64,000 nucleotides of DNA, from assembly GCF_028198165.1 (NCBI RefSeq), contig NZ_CP116339.1:310001-374000 (forward strand), given 5' to 3'. Both the position numbers and the translations under genes were made by a program. Shown here piece after piece: positions 9,074 to 17,617 of the stretch; positions within the stretch are counted from its first letter, which is position 1, and every line of letters starts with the position of its first letter. The DNA comes from Pseudoxanthomonas sp. JBR18 (GTDB lineage Bacteria > Pseudomonadota > Gammaproteobacteria > Xanthomonadales > Xanthomonadaceae). Under the pieces are notes generated by a model that was not told the DNA's origin, searched no databases, and saw only the letters and a list, made by a program, of their open reading frames with translations.

Positions 9074-10729
9074 ATGCAGGCCAACGACAAGGTGTACATC
9101 GGCGTGGACGTGGGCACCGGCAGCGCCCGCGCCGGCGTCTTCGACGCGCGCGGCCAGCTGCTGGGCACCGCGCGCCACGCCATCCAGATCTGGTACCTGC
9201 CCGGCGACATGGTCGAGCAGTCCTCGCAGGACATCTGGCATGCGTGCGTGCAGGCCATCGCCGGCGCGGTCGCCGAGGCCGGCATCGCGCCGACACAGGT
9301 GGCCGGCATCGGCTTCGACGCCACCTGCTCGCTGGTGGCCGTGGACGCCGACGGCGGGCCGGTGTCCATCAGTCCGACCGGCGAGGCCACGCGCGATGTC
9401 ATCGTGTGGATGGATCACCGCGCCACCGAGCAGGCCGCGCGCATCAACGCCACCGATGAACCGGTGCTGCGCTATGTCGGCGGACAGATCTCCCCGGAGA
9501 TGGAAACGCCCAAGCTGCTGTGGCTCAAGGAGCACCTGCCGGACCGCTATGCGCAGGCTGCGCACTTCTTCGACCTGGCCGACTGGCTGACCTGGCGTGC
9601 CACCGGCAGCACCGCGCGCTCGCTGTGCACGGTGACCTGCAAGTGGACCTACGTGCAGCACGAGGGCGGCTGGAGCCGGCGCTACTTCGAACGCATCGGC
9701 CTGGCCGACCTGCTGGACGACGATGCCCGCCGCATCGGCACCGACATCGTCGCGCCCGGCACCGCGCTGGGCGCCGGCCTGGACGCGCGCGCGGCGCAGG
9801 AACTCGGTCTGCCGGCCGGGATCGCGGTGGGTGCCTCGCTGATCGACGCCCATGCCGGCGCCATCGGCACGATTTCCAGTCCGGACACCGACGGGACACC
9901 GGTGCCGCCCACGGCGCGCCTGGCCTACATCCTGGGGACTTCGGCCTGTGTGCTGGCCACCACCGAGGAGCCCTGCTTTACCCCCGGGGTGTGGGGCCCC
10001 TACGGCGCGGCCATGATCGAAGGCCTGTGGCTCAACGAGGGCGGTCAGTCGGCAGCCGGCGTGGCGATCGACACCCTGGTCCGCTCGCATCCCGGCTATC
10101 CCGAAGCCAGCGCCCAGGCCGAGGCCGACGGCAAGGACGTGCTGCGCTGGCTGGAGGAACGCGTGCTGGCAAAGGCCGAGTCCGCCTCGCATGCCGCCCT
10201 GCTCGCCCGCGGCCTGCACGTCCTGCCCGACTATCTGGGCAATCGTTCGCCCGATGCCGACCCCAACGCCCGCGCGATGATCGCCGGACTGACCATCGAC
10301 CACGACCTGCAGGGCCTGGAGGCCCTTTACGTGGCCGGCCTGTGCGGCCTGGGCTACGGCCTGGCCGACATCATCGATGCCCTGCGCGCGCAGGGCGTGC
10401 GCTTTGACAGCGTGATCATGAGCGGCGGCGCAAGCCAGAGCCGGCTGGTGCGCCAGCTGATGGCCGATGCCAGCGGGGTCCAGGTGCAGGTCGCCGCCAC
10501 CGCCGAGCCGGTGCTGCTGGGCAGCGCGATGATCGGGGCGGTGGCCAGCGGCGGGTTCACCGATCTGCCGGCGGCGATGGGCGCGATGAGCGCGCTGGGC
10601 GCGAGCACCGAGCCGACGCCAGCGGCACTGACCCGGTTCCACGCCGCCAAGCGCCGTGGCTACCAGTCGATGCAGGCCCTGGACCGCACCTTGCGCCGCG
10701 AAATGGCCGACGTTTCTCCTGGAGCCTGA
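9074..10729 (+). CDS. FGGY-family pentulose kinase (D-ribulokinase type)
   Basis: A 551-residue sugar kinase with FGGY-type N-terminus (GVDVGTGSARAGVFD) and an ADP-binding end region containing MSGGASQS. The segments VEQSSQDIWHA, GIGFDATCSLV, VIVWMDHRA, YVGGQISPEMETPKLLWLK and SLCTVTCKWTY are characteristic of the pentulose-kinase subgroup that includes the eukaryotic FGGY D-ribulokinase, rather than of ordinary xylulokinase. It likely phosphorylates D-ribulose (or another ketopentose) to the 5-phosphate. ATG 9074 is only eight bases after the SDR stop, so the two are translated together. This gene points to ribitol as one candidate substrate of the cluster; the assignment is by motif recall, not by a search. 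Confidence 0.85.
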   Translation: MQANDKVYIGVDVGTGSARAGVFDARGQLLGTARHAIQIWYLPGDMVEQSSQDIWHACVQAIAGAVAEAGIAPTQVAGIGFDATCSLVAVDADGGPVSISPTGEATRDVIVWMDHRATEQAARINATDEPVLRYVGGQISPEMETPKLLWLKEHLPDRYAQAAHFFDLADWLTWRATGSTARSLCTVTCKWTYVQHEGGWSRRYFERIGLADLLDDDARRIGTDIVAPGTALGAGLDARAAQELGLPAGIAVGASLIDAHAGAIGTISSPDTDGTPVPPTARLAYILGTSACVLATTEEPCFTPGVWGPYGAAMIEGLWLNEGGQSAAGVAIDTLVRSHPGYPEASAQAEADGKDVLRWLEERVLAKAESASHAALLARGLHVLPDYLGNRSPDADPNARAMIAGLTIDHDLQGLEALYVAGLCGLGYGLADIIDALRAQGVRFDSVIMSGGASQSRLVRQLMADASGVQVQVAATAEPVLLGSAMIGAVASGGFTDLPAAMGAMSALGASTEPTPAALTRFHAAKRRGYQSMQALDRTLRREMADVSPGA

Positions 10730-10734
10730 CCTCG

Positions 10735-11664
10735 ATGTTCCTGATCTGTGGCGAAGCGTTGTTCGACGTGTTCACCCAATCGCCGCAGGGCGATGCGATC
10801 CCGATGCTGGCCCGCCCGGGCGGCTCACCGTTCAACGTGGCCATCGGCCTGTCGCGCCTGGGCAGCCCCTCGGCGCTGCTGGGCGGGCTCTCGCGCGACA
10901 TGCTAGGCCAGCACCTGGTTGGCATCCTGAGGCGCGAAGGCGTGTGCGCCGACTATCTGATCGCGCGCGACGAACGCACCACGCTCAGCCTGGTGGCCCT
11001 CGATGCGCAAGGCGTCCCGCACTACACCTTCTATGGCGAGCACAGCGCCGATCGCGCACTTGAAGTCGCCGACCTGCCCGCGCTGGGCGCGGACGTCCAC
11101 GGCTTGCATGTGGGCTCCTACACGCTGGTGGCCGAGCCCACCGCCTCAACCCTGCTGCGCCTGGTCACCCAGGCGCGCGGCGAGCGGCTGATCTCGCTGG
11201 ACCCCAACATCCGCCCCACCGTCGAGCCGGACATGGCGCGCTGGCGCAGTCGCGTCGGCGCGGTGGCCGCGCAGGCCGACCTGATCAAGGTCAGCGAGGA
11301 AGACCTGGGACTGCTCTACCCAGGCGAACCGGTCGAGGCCGCCGCGCGGCGCTGGCTCGACGGTGGCACGCAGTTGGTGGTGGTCACGCTGGGTGCCGAA
11401 GGCGCCCTGGGCTTCAGCCGCCAGGCGCAGACCCGGGTCGCGGGCCGACTGGTCACCGTGGCCGACACCGTTGGCGCTGGGGACAGCTTCCAGGCCGCAC
11501 TGCTGCACCAGTTGCCCGACCGCGCTGCGCTGGAGGCGGCCGCCGCCGAGGCGCAGGCGATGCAGCGGCTGCTGACCTTCGCCGCCACCGCCGCCGGCAT
11601 CACCTGCAGCCGGCCCGGCGCCGATCCGCCGACCCACGCCCAGGTGCTGGACGCGCTCGGCTGA
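10735..11664 (+). CDS. PfkB-family carbohydrate kinase, probable fructokinase
   Basis: A 309-residue ribokinase-fold kinase. The N-terminal ICGEALFDVF and GGSPFNVAIGLSRLG segments form the substrate site and DTVGAGDSFQAAL near residue 245 is the PfkB signature 2 with the catalytic aspartate. The order SDR-FGGY kinase-fructokinase resembles the mtl operon of Pseudomonas, where the last gene converts fructose to fructose 6-phosphate. It begins five bases after the previous stop and is the last gene of the cluster; a strong hairpin lies 33 bases downstream. Confidence 0.88.
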   Translation: MFLICGEALFDVFTQSPQGDAIPMLARPGGSPFNVAIGLSRLGSPSALLGGLSRDMLGQHLVGILRREGVCADYLIARDERTTLSLVALDAQGVPHYTFYGEHSADRALEVADLPALGADVHGLHVGSYTLVAEPTASTLLRLVTQARGERLISLDPNIRPTVEPDMARWRSRVGAVAAQADLIKVSEEDLGLLYPGEPVEAAARRWLDGGTQLVVVTLGAEGALGFSRQAQTRVAGRLVTVADTVGAGDSFQAALLHQLPDRAALEAAAAEAQAMQRLLTFAATAAGITCSRPGADPPTHAQVLDALG

Positions 11665-11696
11665 GCGGTCGCGCCCACAGCACCGCTAAAACGCAG

Positions 11697-11720
11697 AACG
11701 GCCCGCGCAAGCGGGCCGTT
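11697..11720. terminator. Bidirectional terminator between the fructokinase gene and rpoZ
   Basis: AACGGCCCGC (11697-11706), loop GCAA, GCGGGCCGTT (11711-11720) form a perfect 10-bp stem. Read leftwards it is followed after a few bases by TTTT, so it can end rpoZ transcripts; rightwards it ends the polyol operon with only a short T-rich tail. Confidence 0.75.
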
Positions 11721-11750
11721 CCATGTAGACCTGAGGGTCGGTCCAGACGA

Positions 11751-12047
11751 TCAGTCGTCGCCCTTGGACATGTCTTCGTCGGCCACGACCTCGGCGGCGG
11801 CCCATTCCAGGGCTTCGCGCTCGGCACGCTCGCGCTCGGCCTTCTCGACGCGGTCGATCAGCTCGTTGTCGACCTTGCGCGCGGCGATCTCGCGCAGCGC
11901 CAGGACGGTCGGCTTGTCTTCGGTCTCGTTGTCCAAGGTGGCTTCAACGCCGTTGGCCAGCTGACGCGCGCGCTTGGCGGCCATCATGACCAGCTCGAAA
12001 CGGTTGTCGACGACTTCCAGGCAATCTTCTACGGTGATGCGGGCCAT
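11751..12047 (-). CDS. rpoZ: RNA polymerase omega subunit
   Basis: A 98-residue protein starting [30 protein letters not shown], the conserved N-terminal signature of omega, with an acidic, charged C-terminal tail. Omega binds the beta-prime subunit of RNA polymerase, helps its folding and forms part of a ppGpp site. A good promoter lies 65 bases upstream. In most relatives spoT follows directly; here the next genes belong to the polyol cluster on the opposite strand. Confidence 0.97.
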   Translation of the reverse strand: MARITVEDCLEVVDNRFELVMMAAKRARQLANGVEATLDNETEDKPTVLALREIAARKVDNELIDRVEKAERERAEREALEWAAAEVVADEDMSKGDD

Positions 12048-12111
12048 GTGGGCTCCTGGCGGCCAGCCACCGGATCAGGTGGGCCGCGCGACTAGCGGAA
12101 AGGGACCGCGG

Positions 12112-12140
12112 ATTTTAGGGGCAGGCCTTTCCATTTGCAA
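12112..12140 (-). promoter_or_regulatory. Probable rpoZ promoter
   Basis: On the minus strand TTGCAA (12135-12140) and TAAAAT (12112-12117) are separated by exactly 17 bases. The -35 matches four of six and the -10 five of six consensus positions. The -35 lies within one arm of an inverted repeat, so a DNA-binding protein or hairpin could affect it. Confidence 0.6.
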
Positions 12141-12174
12141 GACACCCTTTGCAAATCAGAGGGTTAACCCTCTG
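12133..12174. repeat. Two adjacent palindromes between the macro-domain gene and rpoZ
   Basis: ATTTGCAA (12133-12140) and TTGCAAAT (12149-12156) form an inverted repeat. Next to it is the perfect 18-bp palindrome CAGAGGGTTAACCCTCTG (12157-12174). They lie just after the stop of the macro-domain gene and may be its terminator, a regulator site for rpoZ, or both. Confidence 0.65.
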
Positions 12175-12188
12175 ACATACCCCTGAAA

Positions 12189-12773
12189 TCACTCCAGGAG
12201 AAAGGCCTGCCGAGACAGGATGCCGTGGGGAGACTGACGCCAATCATCCTGTCCGAGCACAACTTCTTCCCAGGCGGCCCACATCTGTCGGGCCACGCGC
12301 GCGACCGGCATCGCGCCAATCCCCGCACCGAGTGCCGGGCATAGCAATGACTGGATTGGCGGCGAACCACCACGGTCGTTGTGGCGCTGTACGGCCAGCA
12401 AAGCGGCACGGAACGCGAGATAGACATTGACCGTGCCAGCGATCCGCGATGGAACGCGCATGGTCGGCGCGCTCACCATAAACGGAATGCCTGCATGGCC
12501 GGTCTCCACCACCACGGCTTGCCCTACAACCAGCTCGCCCGCATGCGCCTCGGCGATGCAGGCCTGCAGCCGGTCTTGGAGCTCCCAACCGAAGGCATTG
12601 ACGTAGTGCAGGTCGATGCCGCCATCCATGTAACCGAAGCTGTTCGCCGGACTGACGATCGCATCCGCCCGCGCGGCGAGGATGTCGCCCTGCTCGACCC
12701 GGACCGGCGCCTGAAAGACCGCACGCCAAGCCTCGACCATGCCTGCATCCAGAGCGCGCAGTTCAAGATCCAT
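12189..12773 (-). CDS. Macro-domain protein (ADP-ribose binding/hydrolysing)
   Basis: A 194-residue protein that is almost entirely a macro domain: ADAIVSPANSFGYMDGGID (substrate-loop asparagine and GG), the middle strand SAPTMRVPSRI, and the second loop LLCPALGAGIGAMP. Macro domains bind ADP-ribose and often remove it from proteins or nucleic acid, or process ADP-ribose 1-phosphate. It sits between gmk and rpoZ, which are usually adjacent, and is separated from rpoZ by palindromes and an rpoZ promoter, so it looks like a later arrival. Its role here is unknown; NAD-linked stress or phage defence are possible but not shown by the sequence. Confidence 0.85.
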   Translation of the reverse strand: MDLELRALDAGMVEAWRAVFQAPVRVEQGDILAARADAIVSPANSFGYMDGGIDLHYVNAFGWELQDRLQACIAEAHAGELVVGQAVVVETGHAGIPFMVSAPTMRVPSRIAGTVNVYLAFRAALLAVQRHNDRGGSPPIQSLLCPALGAGIGAMPVARVARQMWAAWEEVVLGQDDWRQSPHGILSRQAFLLE

Positions 12774-12809
12774 CTCTGCCCCCCGTCACCACCGGTGCGG
12801 CCGTACGGC

Positions 12810-13424
12810 TCAGTCTGCCAGCAGCGCGTCGATCAGGGCGCGATGTGCGGCGGTCTGGCGTTCGCGACGCAGGCGGCTGGCGGTGAAGATCGCGCACATC
12901 TCGTCCACGGCCTGGTCGAACACCTCGTTGACGATCACGTAGTCGAACTCGCCGTAATGGGACATCTCCTCGCGCGCGGCGGCCAGGCGCTGGGCAATGA
13001 CCGCTTCGCTGTCCTGCCCGCGCTTGCGCATGCGCTCTTCCAGCGCATCGCGCGAGGGCGGCAGGATGAACACGCTCACCGCCTCGGGCACCTTCTCGCG
13101 CACCTGGCGCGCGCCCTGCCAGTCGATCTCCAGCAACACGTCCTGGCCGGCGGCCAGCTGCGGCTCGACCGACTGGCGCGCACTGCCCTTCCAGTCGCCA
13201 TGCACGCGCGCGTACTCGAAGAAGTCGCCCGCCTCGATCATGCGCTGGAACTCCTCGGCACTGACGAAGTGATAGTGCTGGGCGTGGCGCTCACCCGGGC
13301 GCGCCGCACGCGAGGTAAAGGAGATCGACAGGCTGATGCGCGGATCGCGTGCCAGCGTGGCGTTGACGATGCTGCTCTTTCCGGCGCCCGACGGGGCCGC
13401 GACGATATACAGGGTGCCGCGCAT
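12810..13424 (-). CDS. gmk: Guanylate kinase
   Basis: A 204-residue kinase that converts GMP to GDP with ATP. The P-loop APSGAGKSS is at residues 10-18, followed by the GMP-binding SFTSRAARPGE region and HYHFVSAEEF. The start was set at ATG 13424 (MRGTLYIVAAPSG), the usual N-terminus of the family; the frame is open for 30 more codons upstream without family similarity. It is preceded by yicC on the same strand, 93 bases away, as in other xanthomonads. Confidence 0.96.
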   Translation of the reverse strand: MRGTLYIVAAPSGAGKSSIVNATLARDPRISLSISFTSRAARPGERHAQHYHFVSAEEFQRMIEAGDFFEYARVHGDWKGSARQSVEPQLAAGQDVLLEIDWQGARQVREKVPEAVSVFILPPSRDALEERMRKRGQDSEAVIAQRLAAAREEMSHYGEFDYVIVNEVFDQAVDEMCAIFTASRLRRERQTAAHRALIDALLAD

Positions 13425-13517
13425 GGCGTTGGCCTTTGGCTGCCGCCCGCCTTGGGGCGGGGCGTCCGTGAAAAGGCGCGCAAGTCTAGCAAAGCCGCGC
13501 TCGGGGCGCGGCAAGGG

Positions 13518-14378
13518 TCACTCCAGGTTCTGCACCTGCTCGCGGATCTGGTCGATCAGCACCTTCAGCTCCACGGCGATGTTGGTGGTGCGCACGTCCA
13601 CCGACTTGGAACCCAGGGTGTTGGCTTCGCGGTTGAACTCCTGCAGCAGGAAGTCCAGGCGCCGACCGACCGCACCATCGGCCTTGAGCACGCGGCGGAT
13701 TTCCTTGATGTGGCTGCCCAGGCGATCCAGTTCCTCGTCCACGTCCAGCTTCTGCAGGGACAGCACCAGTTCCTGCTCCAGGCGTCCGGGATCGGCCGGC
13801 TGGGCCAGGTCGGCCAGGCGCGCTTCCAGTTTCTGGCGCTGGCCGGCGCGGATCTGCGGGATCAGGGTGCGGGCCTCGGCGGCGTGGGCTTCCACGCCAT
13901 CGACACGCTCGGCGATGGCCTGGGCCAGCTTGTCGCCTTCGCGCTCGCGTGCGGCGACGAACTGATCCAGCAACGCCTCCATCAGCGTCAGCGCGGCCGC
14001 CTGCAGGGCTTCGGGATCGATCGCACGGCTGCGCACCACGCCGGGAAACTGCAGCAGTTCGGTCAGGCTGGTGCTCAGGCCCGGGAAGTGCATGCCCAGG
14101 GTCTGCCCAGCCTGGGCCAGGGTCTGGATCCGCGCCTGGTCCAGGTGCAGGCCCTCGTCGCCTTCGGCCACCCGCAGGCGCACCACCAGGTCCAGCTTGC
14201 CGCGGGCCACACGCGCGGCCACACGCTCGCGCAACGCCGGCTCCAGCGCGCGCAGCTCCTCGGGCAGGCGCAGGCTCAGCTCCAGGAAGCGGTGGTTGAC
14301 CGAGCGCAACTCGGCCCCGAGCGTGGCGCCCTCGACCTGGTGCTCGACGGTGGCGTAGGCGGTCATGCTGCGGATCAC
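13518..14378 (-). CDS. yicC: YicC-family endoribonuclease
   Basis: A 286-residue protein, the normal length for YicC. It begins VIRSMTAYA, so GTG 14378 is taken as start, with AGGAC about 11 bases upstream; ATG 14366 four codons on is the alternative. The N-terminal domain carries ELRSVNHRFLEL and the C-terminal DUF1732 domain ends GRRLDFLLQEFNREANTLGSKS...VELKVLIDQIREQVQNLE. YicC proteins are known as RNases acting on small RNAs and mRNA. It faces rph, divergent by 101 bases, and is upstream of gmk. Confidence 0.95.
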   Translation of the reverse strand: MIRSMTAYATVEHQVEGATLGAELRSVNHRFLELSLRLPEELRALEPALRERVAARVARGKLDLVVRLRVAEGDEGLHLDQARIQTLAQAGQTLGMHFPGLSTSLTELLQFPGVVRSRAIDPEALQAAALTLMEALLDQFVAAREREGDKLAQAIAERVDGVEAHAAEARTLIPQIRAGQRQKLEARLADLAQPADPGRLEQELVLSLQKLDVDEELDRLGSHIKEIRRVLKADGAVGRRLDFLLQEFNREANTLGSKSVDVRTTNIAVELKVLIDQIREQVQNLE

Positions 14379-14479
14379 GGCGGGCGATGTCCTGGGGAAA
14401 AGGGGCGTGGATGGTACCCTAGCGCGCTGCGCCGACCGGTCGATCGCACCGGCGCGCCTCACTTCCAAAGCGAATTCCC

Positions 14480-15205
14480 ATGACGTTCTCCCGCCCCAGC
14501 GGTCGCGCCGCCGACCAGCTTCGTCCCGTGTCCATCCAGCGCGGCTTCACCCGCCACGCGGAGGGCTCGGTACTGGTGTCCTTCGGCGACACCCGCGTGC
14601 TGTGCACCGCCAGCGTGGAGAACCGCGTGCCGGGCTTCCTGCGCGGCAAGGGCGAGGGCTGGGTGACGGCCGAGTACGGCATGCTGCCGCGCTCCACCCA
14701 CACCCGTTCCGATCGCGAGGCCGCGCGCGGCAAGCAGGGGGGCCGCACCCTGGAGATCCAGCGCCTGATCGGCCGCTCCCTGCGCGCCTGCGTGGATCGC
14801 GGGGCCTTGGGCGAACGCACCATCACCCTGGACTGCGACGTGCTGCAGGCCGATGGCGGCACCCGCACCGCCGCGATCACCGGCGCCTACGTGGCCTTGG
14901 TCGACGCGATCAACGGCTTGAAGGCGCGCCGCGAGATCAAGCGCGACCCGATCTTTGGCGCGATCGCCGCGGTGTCGGTGGGCATCTACAAGGGCGTGCC
15001 GGTGCTGGATTTGGACTATGCCGAAGACAGCGACTGCGACACCGACATGAACGTGGTCATGAACGACGGCGGTGGCTTCATCGAGGTCCAGGGCACGGCC
15101 GAAGGCCATGCGTTCCGTCGCGAGGAAATGGACGCGCTGATGGGCCTGGCCCAGGCCGGCATCGAACAGCTTGTCCAGGCCCAGCGCGACGCGCTGGCCA
15201 GCTGA
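14480..15205 (+). CDS. rph: Ribonuclease PH
   Basis: A 241-residue phosphorolytic 3'-to-5' exoribonuclease that trims tRNA 3' ends. Diagnostic stretches are [13 protein letters not shown] at the N-terminus, [21 protein letters not shown], and [23 protein letters not shown] with the phosphate-site residues. Full length for the family. It is transcribed away from yicC and followed closely by a VOC gene and rdgB, forming a short operon. Confidence 0.97.
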   Translation: MTFSRPSGRAADQLRPVSIQRGFTRHAEGSVLVSFGDTRVLCTASVENRVPGFLRGKGEGWVTAEYGMLPRSTHTRSDREAARGKQGGRTLEIQRLIGRSLRACVDRGALGERTITLDCDVLQADGGTRTAAITGAYVALVDAINGLKARREIKRDPIFGAIAAVSVGIYKGVPVLDLDYAEDSDCDTDMNVVMNDGGGFIEVQGTAEGHAFRREEMDALMGLAQAGIEQLVQAQRDALAS

Positions 15206-15218
15206 CGGCGCACATCCG

Positions 15219-15608
15219 ATGAAGCGCACGCTGGCCTTGGTCACGGTGGTGGTCGACGACTACGACCGCGCCATCGCCCACTACACCGGCGATCTCGGAT
15301 TCGTCCTGCTGGAAGACACGCCCTTGGGCGGCGGCAAGCGCTGGGTGCGCGTGGCCCCGCACGCCGACGATGCCACCGCACTGCTGCTGGCCCGCGCGAG
15401 CAACGACGAACAACGCGCGCGCATCGGCGACCAGACCGGCGGGCGCGTGGGCTTTTTCCTGCACACCGACGACTTCGCCCGCGATCATGCGGCGATGACC
15501 GCGCGCGGCGTGCAGTTCCTCGAAGCGCCGCGGCATGAGCCTTACGCGACCGTCGCCGTCTTCCGCGACGCCTATGGCAACCAATGGGATTTGCTGGAGC
15601 CCAAGTGA
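15219..15608 (+). CDS. VOC (glyoxalase/bleomycin-resistance fold) family protein
   Basis: A 129-residue single-domain protein with the beta-alpha-beta-beta-beta VOC fold: TVVVDDYDRAIAHYTGDLGFVLLED at the start and TVAVFRDAYGNQWDLLEPK at the end, where the glutamate is a usual metal ligand. The function is unknown; family members include glyoxalases, dioxygenases and drug-binding proteins. ATG 15219 was chosen over upstream codons because the VOC fold starts at once. Its stop shares one base with the ATG of rdgB (TGATG), so translation is coupled. Confidence 0.8.
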   Translation: MKRTLALVTVVVDDYDRAIAHYTGDLGFVLLEDTPLGGGKRWVRVAPHADDATALLLARASNDEQRARIGDQTGGRVGFFLHTDDFARDHAAMTARGVQFLEAPRHEPYATVAVFRDAYGNQWDLLEPK

Positions 15609-16207
15609 TGAACCGTCTCGTCCTGGCCAGCGGCAACGCCGGTAAGCTGGCCGAATTCAAGGCCATGCTGGCGCATCTGCCCTACGACATCGTCCCGCAG
15701 AAGGAACTGGGCGTCCAAGACGTCCCGGAAACCGGCCTGACCTTCGTCGAGAACGCGCTGATCAAGGCGCGCCACGCCAGCGCCGTCACCGGCCTGCCCG
15801 CGCTGGCCGATGATTCGGGCCTGATCGTCGATGCCCTCGGCGGCGCGCCTGGCCTGTACAGCGCACGCTATGCCGGCCAGCCGACCAGCGATGCGGCCAA
15901 CAACGCCAAGCTGCTCGAAGCGATGCGCGAGATTCCGGACGACCAGCGTCGGGCGCGCTTCTATGCGGTGATCGTGCTGCTGCGACACCCGGAAGACCCG
16001 CAGCCACTGATCGCCGAAGGCGCGTGGGAAGGCCGCATCATCCGTGAGCTGCGCGGCAACGGCGGCTTCGGCTACAACCCGCTGTTCCTGGACCCGAACC
16101 ACGGGCTGACCGCGGCGGAGATGGAGACTGCACTGAAGAACCGGCTCAGCCATCGCGCCCGTGCGCTTGCGGCGTTGAACCAGCAGTTGCTGTCCCTCAT
16201 GCAGTAG
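15608..16207 (+). CDS. rdgB: RdgB/HAM1-type non-canonical purine NTP pyrophosphatase
   Basis: A 199-residue house-cleaning enzyme that hydrolyses dITP and XTP to monophosphates and PPi. The N-terminal LASGNAGKLAEFKAML and the GLPALADDSGLIVDALGGAPGLYSARYAG segment hold the nucleotide-binding lysine and catalytic acidic residues. FGYNPLFLDP and SHRARAL near the end are also typical. The ATG overlaps the stop of the VOC gene by one base. Downstream lie GTAG-type repeats before hemW. Confidence 0.96.
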   Translation: MNRLVLASGNAGKLAEFKAMLAHLPYDIVPQKELGVQDVPETGLTFVENALIKARHASAVTGLPALADDSGLIVDALGGAPGLYSARYAGQPTSDAANNAKLLEAMREIPDDQRRARFYAVIVLLRHPEDPQPLIAEGAWEGRIIRELRGNGGFGYNPLFLDPNHGLTAAEMETALKNRLSHRARALAALNQQLLSLMQ

Positions 16208-16233
16208 AGGGCCACGCGCGCGATCGGCTTTCC

Positions 16234-16342
16234 GTAGCGCCGAGCTTGCTCGTCGGGGCGTTCCCGGCAAAGCCCTGCCACGCAAGCTCGGTGCTACTCG
16301 CCAACCTTGCAACAACGCGCCGCCGAGCAAGCTCGGCGCTAC
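16234..16342. repeat. GTAG-type REP-like palindromic repeats
   Basis: GTAGCGCCGAGCTTGC at 16234 is mirrored by GCAAGCTCGGTGCTAC ending at 16297, and a third related unit, CGAGCAAGCTCGGCGCTAC, ends at 16342. Short palindromes that begin with GTAG and contain a CGAGC stem are a known repeat type in Stenotrophomonas and relatives (REP/SMAG-like). They fill the gap between rdgB and hemW and may stabilise or end transcripts. Confidence 0.75.
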
Positions 16343-16377
16343 ACCATGCACCTGCGAGCGTTCCTCGAATTTCTTTC

Positions 16378-17532
16378 ATGCTGATCCCACCGCCCCTGTC
16401 GCTGTACGTCCACCTGCCCTGGTGCGTGCGCAAGTGCCCGTACTGCGATTTCAACTCGCACGAAGGCAAGGGCGCGCTGCCGTTCGGCGGCTATGTCGAT
16501 GCGCTGATCCGCGACCTGGACCAGGACCTGCCGCTGGTATGGGGCCGTACGATCCACAGCGTGTTCTTCGGTGGTGGCACGCCCAGCCTGTTCCCGGCCG
16601 AACAGATCGACCGCTTCCTGCAGGCCGCCAGCGCGCGGCTGCGCTTCGCGCCCGAGTGCGAGGTGACCCTGGAGACCAACCCGGGCACCGCCGAACATGG
16701 CCGCTTCGATGCCTACCGTGCCGCGGGCGTGAACCGGCTGAGCTTCGGCATCCAGAGTTTCGACGACGGCTGCCTCAAGCGCCTGGGCCGCATCCACGAC
16801 AGCACCCAGGCCGACGCGGCGGTGAAGCTGGCCCAGGACGCTGGCTTCGACAACCTCAACCTGGACCTGATGTACGCCTTGCCCGGCCAGTCGCTGGAGA
16901 TGGCGCTGGCTGACCTGGAGCGCGCCTTCGCGCTGAACCCGGCGCACGTCTCGCACTACCAGCTGACCCTGGAACCCAACACGGTCTTCTACGCCCGGCC
17001 GCCACAGGGCATTCCGGAAGAAGACGCCGCCTGGGACATGCAGGAGGCCTGCCAGACCGCGCTGGCCGCAGCCGGCTATGCCCAATACGAGATCAGCGCC
17101 TATGCCCGTCCGGACCGGCAGTGCGCGCACAACCTCAACTACTGGCGCTATGGCGACTACCTGGGCATCGGCGCCGGTGCGCACGGCAAGATCAGTTCCG
17201 GTGCGGGGCAGTCCATCCTGCGCCGCTGGAAGCCCAAGCACCCCACCGCCTACCTGGCCCAGGCCGGCACACCGGCCGGCATCGGTGGCGATGACCTCGT
17301 CGCCCCGGAACGGCGGCCGTTCGAATACATGCTCAACGTGCTGCGGCTGAAGGAAGGCTTCGCCCTGCGCGACTTCCAGGTGCGCACCGGACTGGAGGCC
17401 GGCCGCATCGCCGCGCCGCTGGCACAGGCCCAGTCGCAGGGCTGGCTGGTGCGCGAAGGTGACCGCCTGCGGCCCACCGAGCTGGGCCAACGCTTCGCCA
17501 ATGACGTGATGTCATTGTTCCTGGACGAGTGA
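16378..17532 (+). CDS. hemW: HemW, radical SAM heme chaperone
   Basis: A 384-residue radical SAM protein. The iron-sulfur cluster motif CxxxCxxC is Cys16, Cys20, Cys23 (PWCVRKCPYCDF), followed by FFGGGTPSLF (SAM binding) and GIQSFDD. HemW-like proteins, once annotated as oxygen-independent coproporphyrinogen oxidase, lack the extra N-terminal cysteine pattern of HemN and act in heme delivery. The start is ATG 16378 because the radical SAM domain begins right after it; upstream codons run through the repeats. Gene order rph-rdgB-hemW is conserved in many gammaproteobacteria. Confidence 0.94.
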   Translation: MLIPPPLSLYVHLPWCVRKCPYCDFNSHEGKGALPFGGYVDALIRDLDQDLPLVWGRTIHSVFFGGGTPSLFPAEQIDRFLQAASARLRFAPECEVTLETNPGTAEHGRFDAYRAAGVNRLSFGIQSFDDGCLKRLGRIHDSTQADAAVKLAQDAGFDNLNLDLMYALPGQSLEMALADLERAFALNPAHVSHYQLTLEPNTVFYARPPQGIPEEDAAWDMQEACQTALAAAGYAQYEISAYARPDRQCAHNLNYWRYGDYLGIGAGAHGKISSGAGQSILRRWKPKHPTAYLAQAGTPAGIGGDDLVAPERRPFEYMLNVLRLKEGFALRDFQVRTGLEAGRIAAPLAQAQSQGWLVREGDRLRPTELGQRFANDVMSLFLDE

Positions 17533-17617
17533 AAGCCCCACTACGCCGCATGCGACAGCGCATGTTGACAGGTGTGTTAAAACCCCCGGGCACAGCGCTT
17601 GTTCTCAATGGAACCCG

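Noticed and set aside
12381..14483. A 700-codon plus-strand open frame over the macro-domain gene, gmk and yicC
   Set aside because: The three minus-strand genes have clear family motifs; the plus frame has none.
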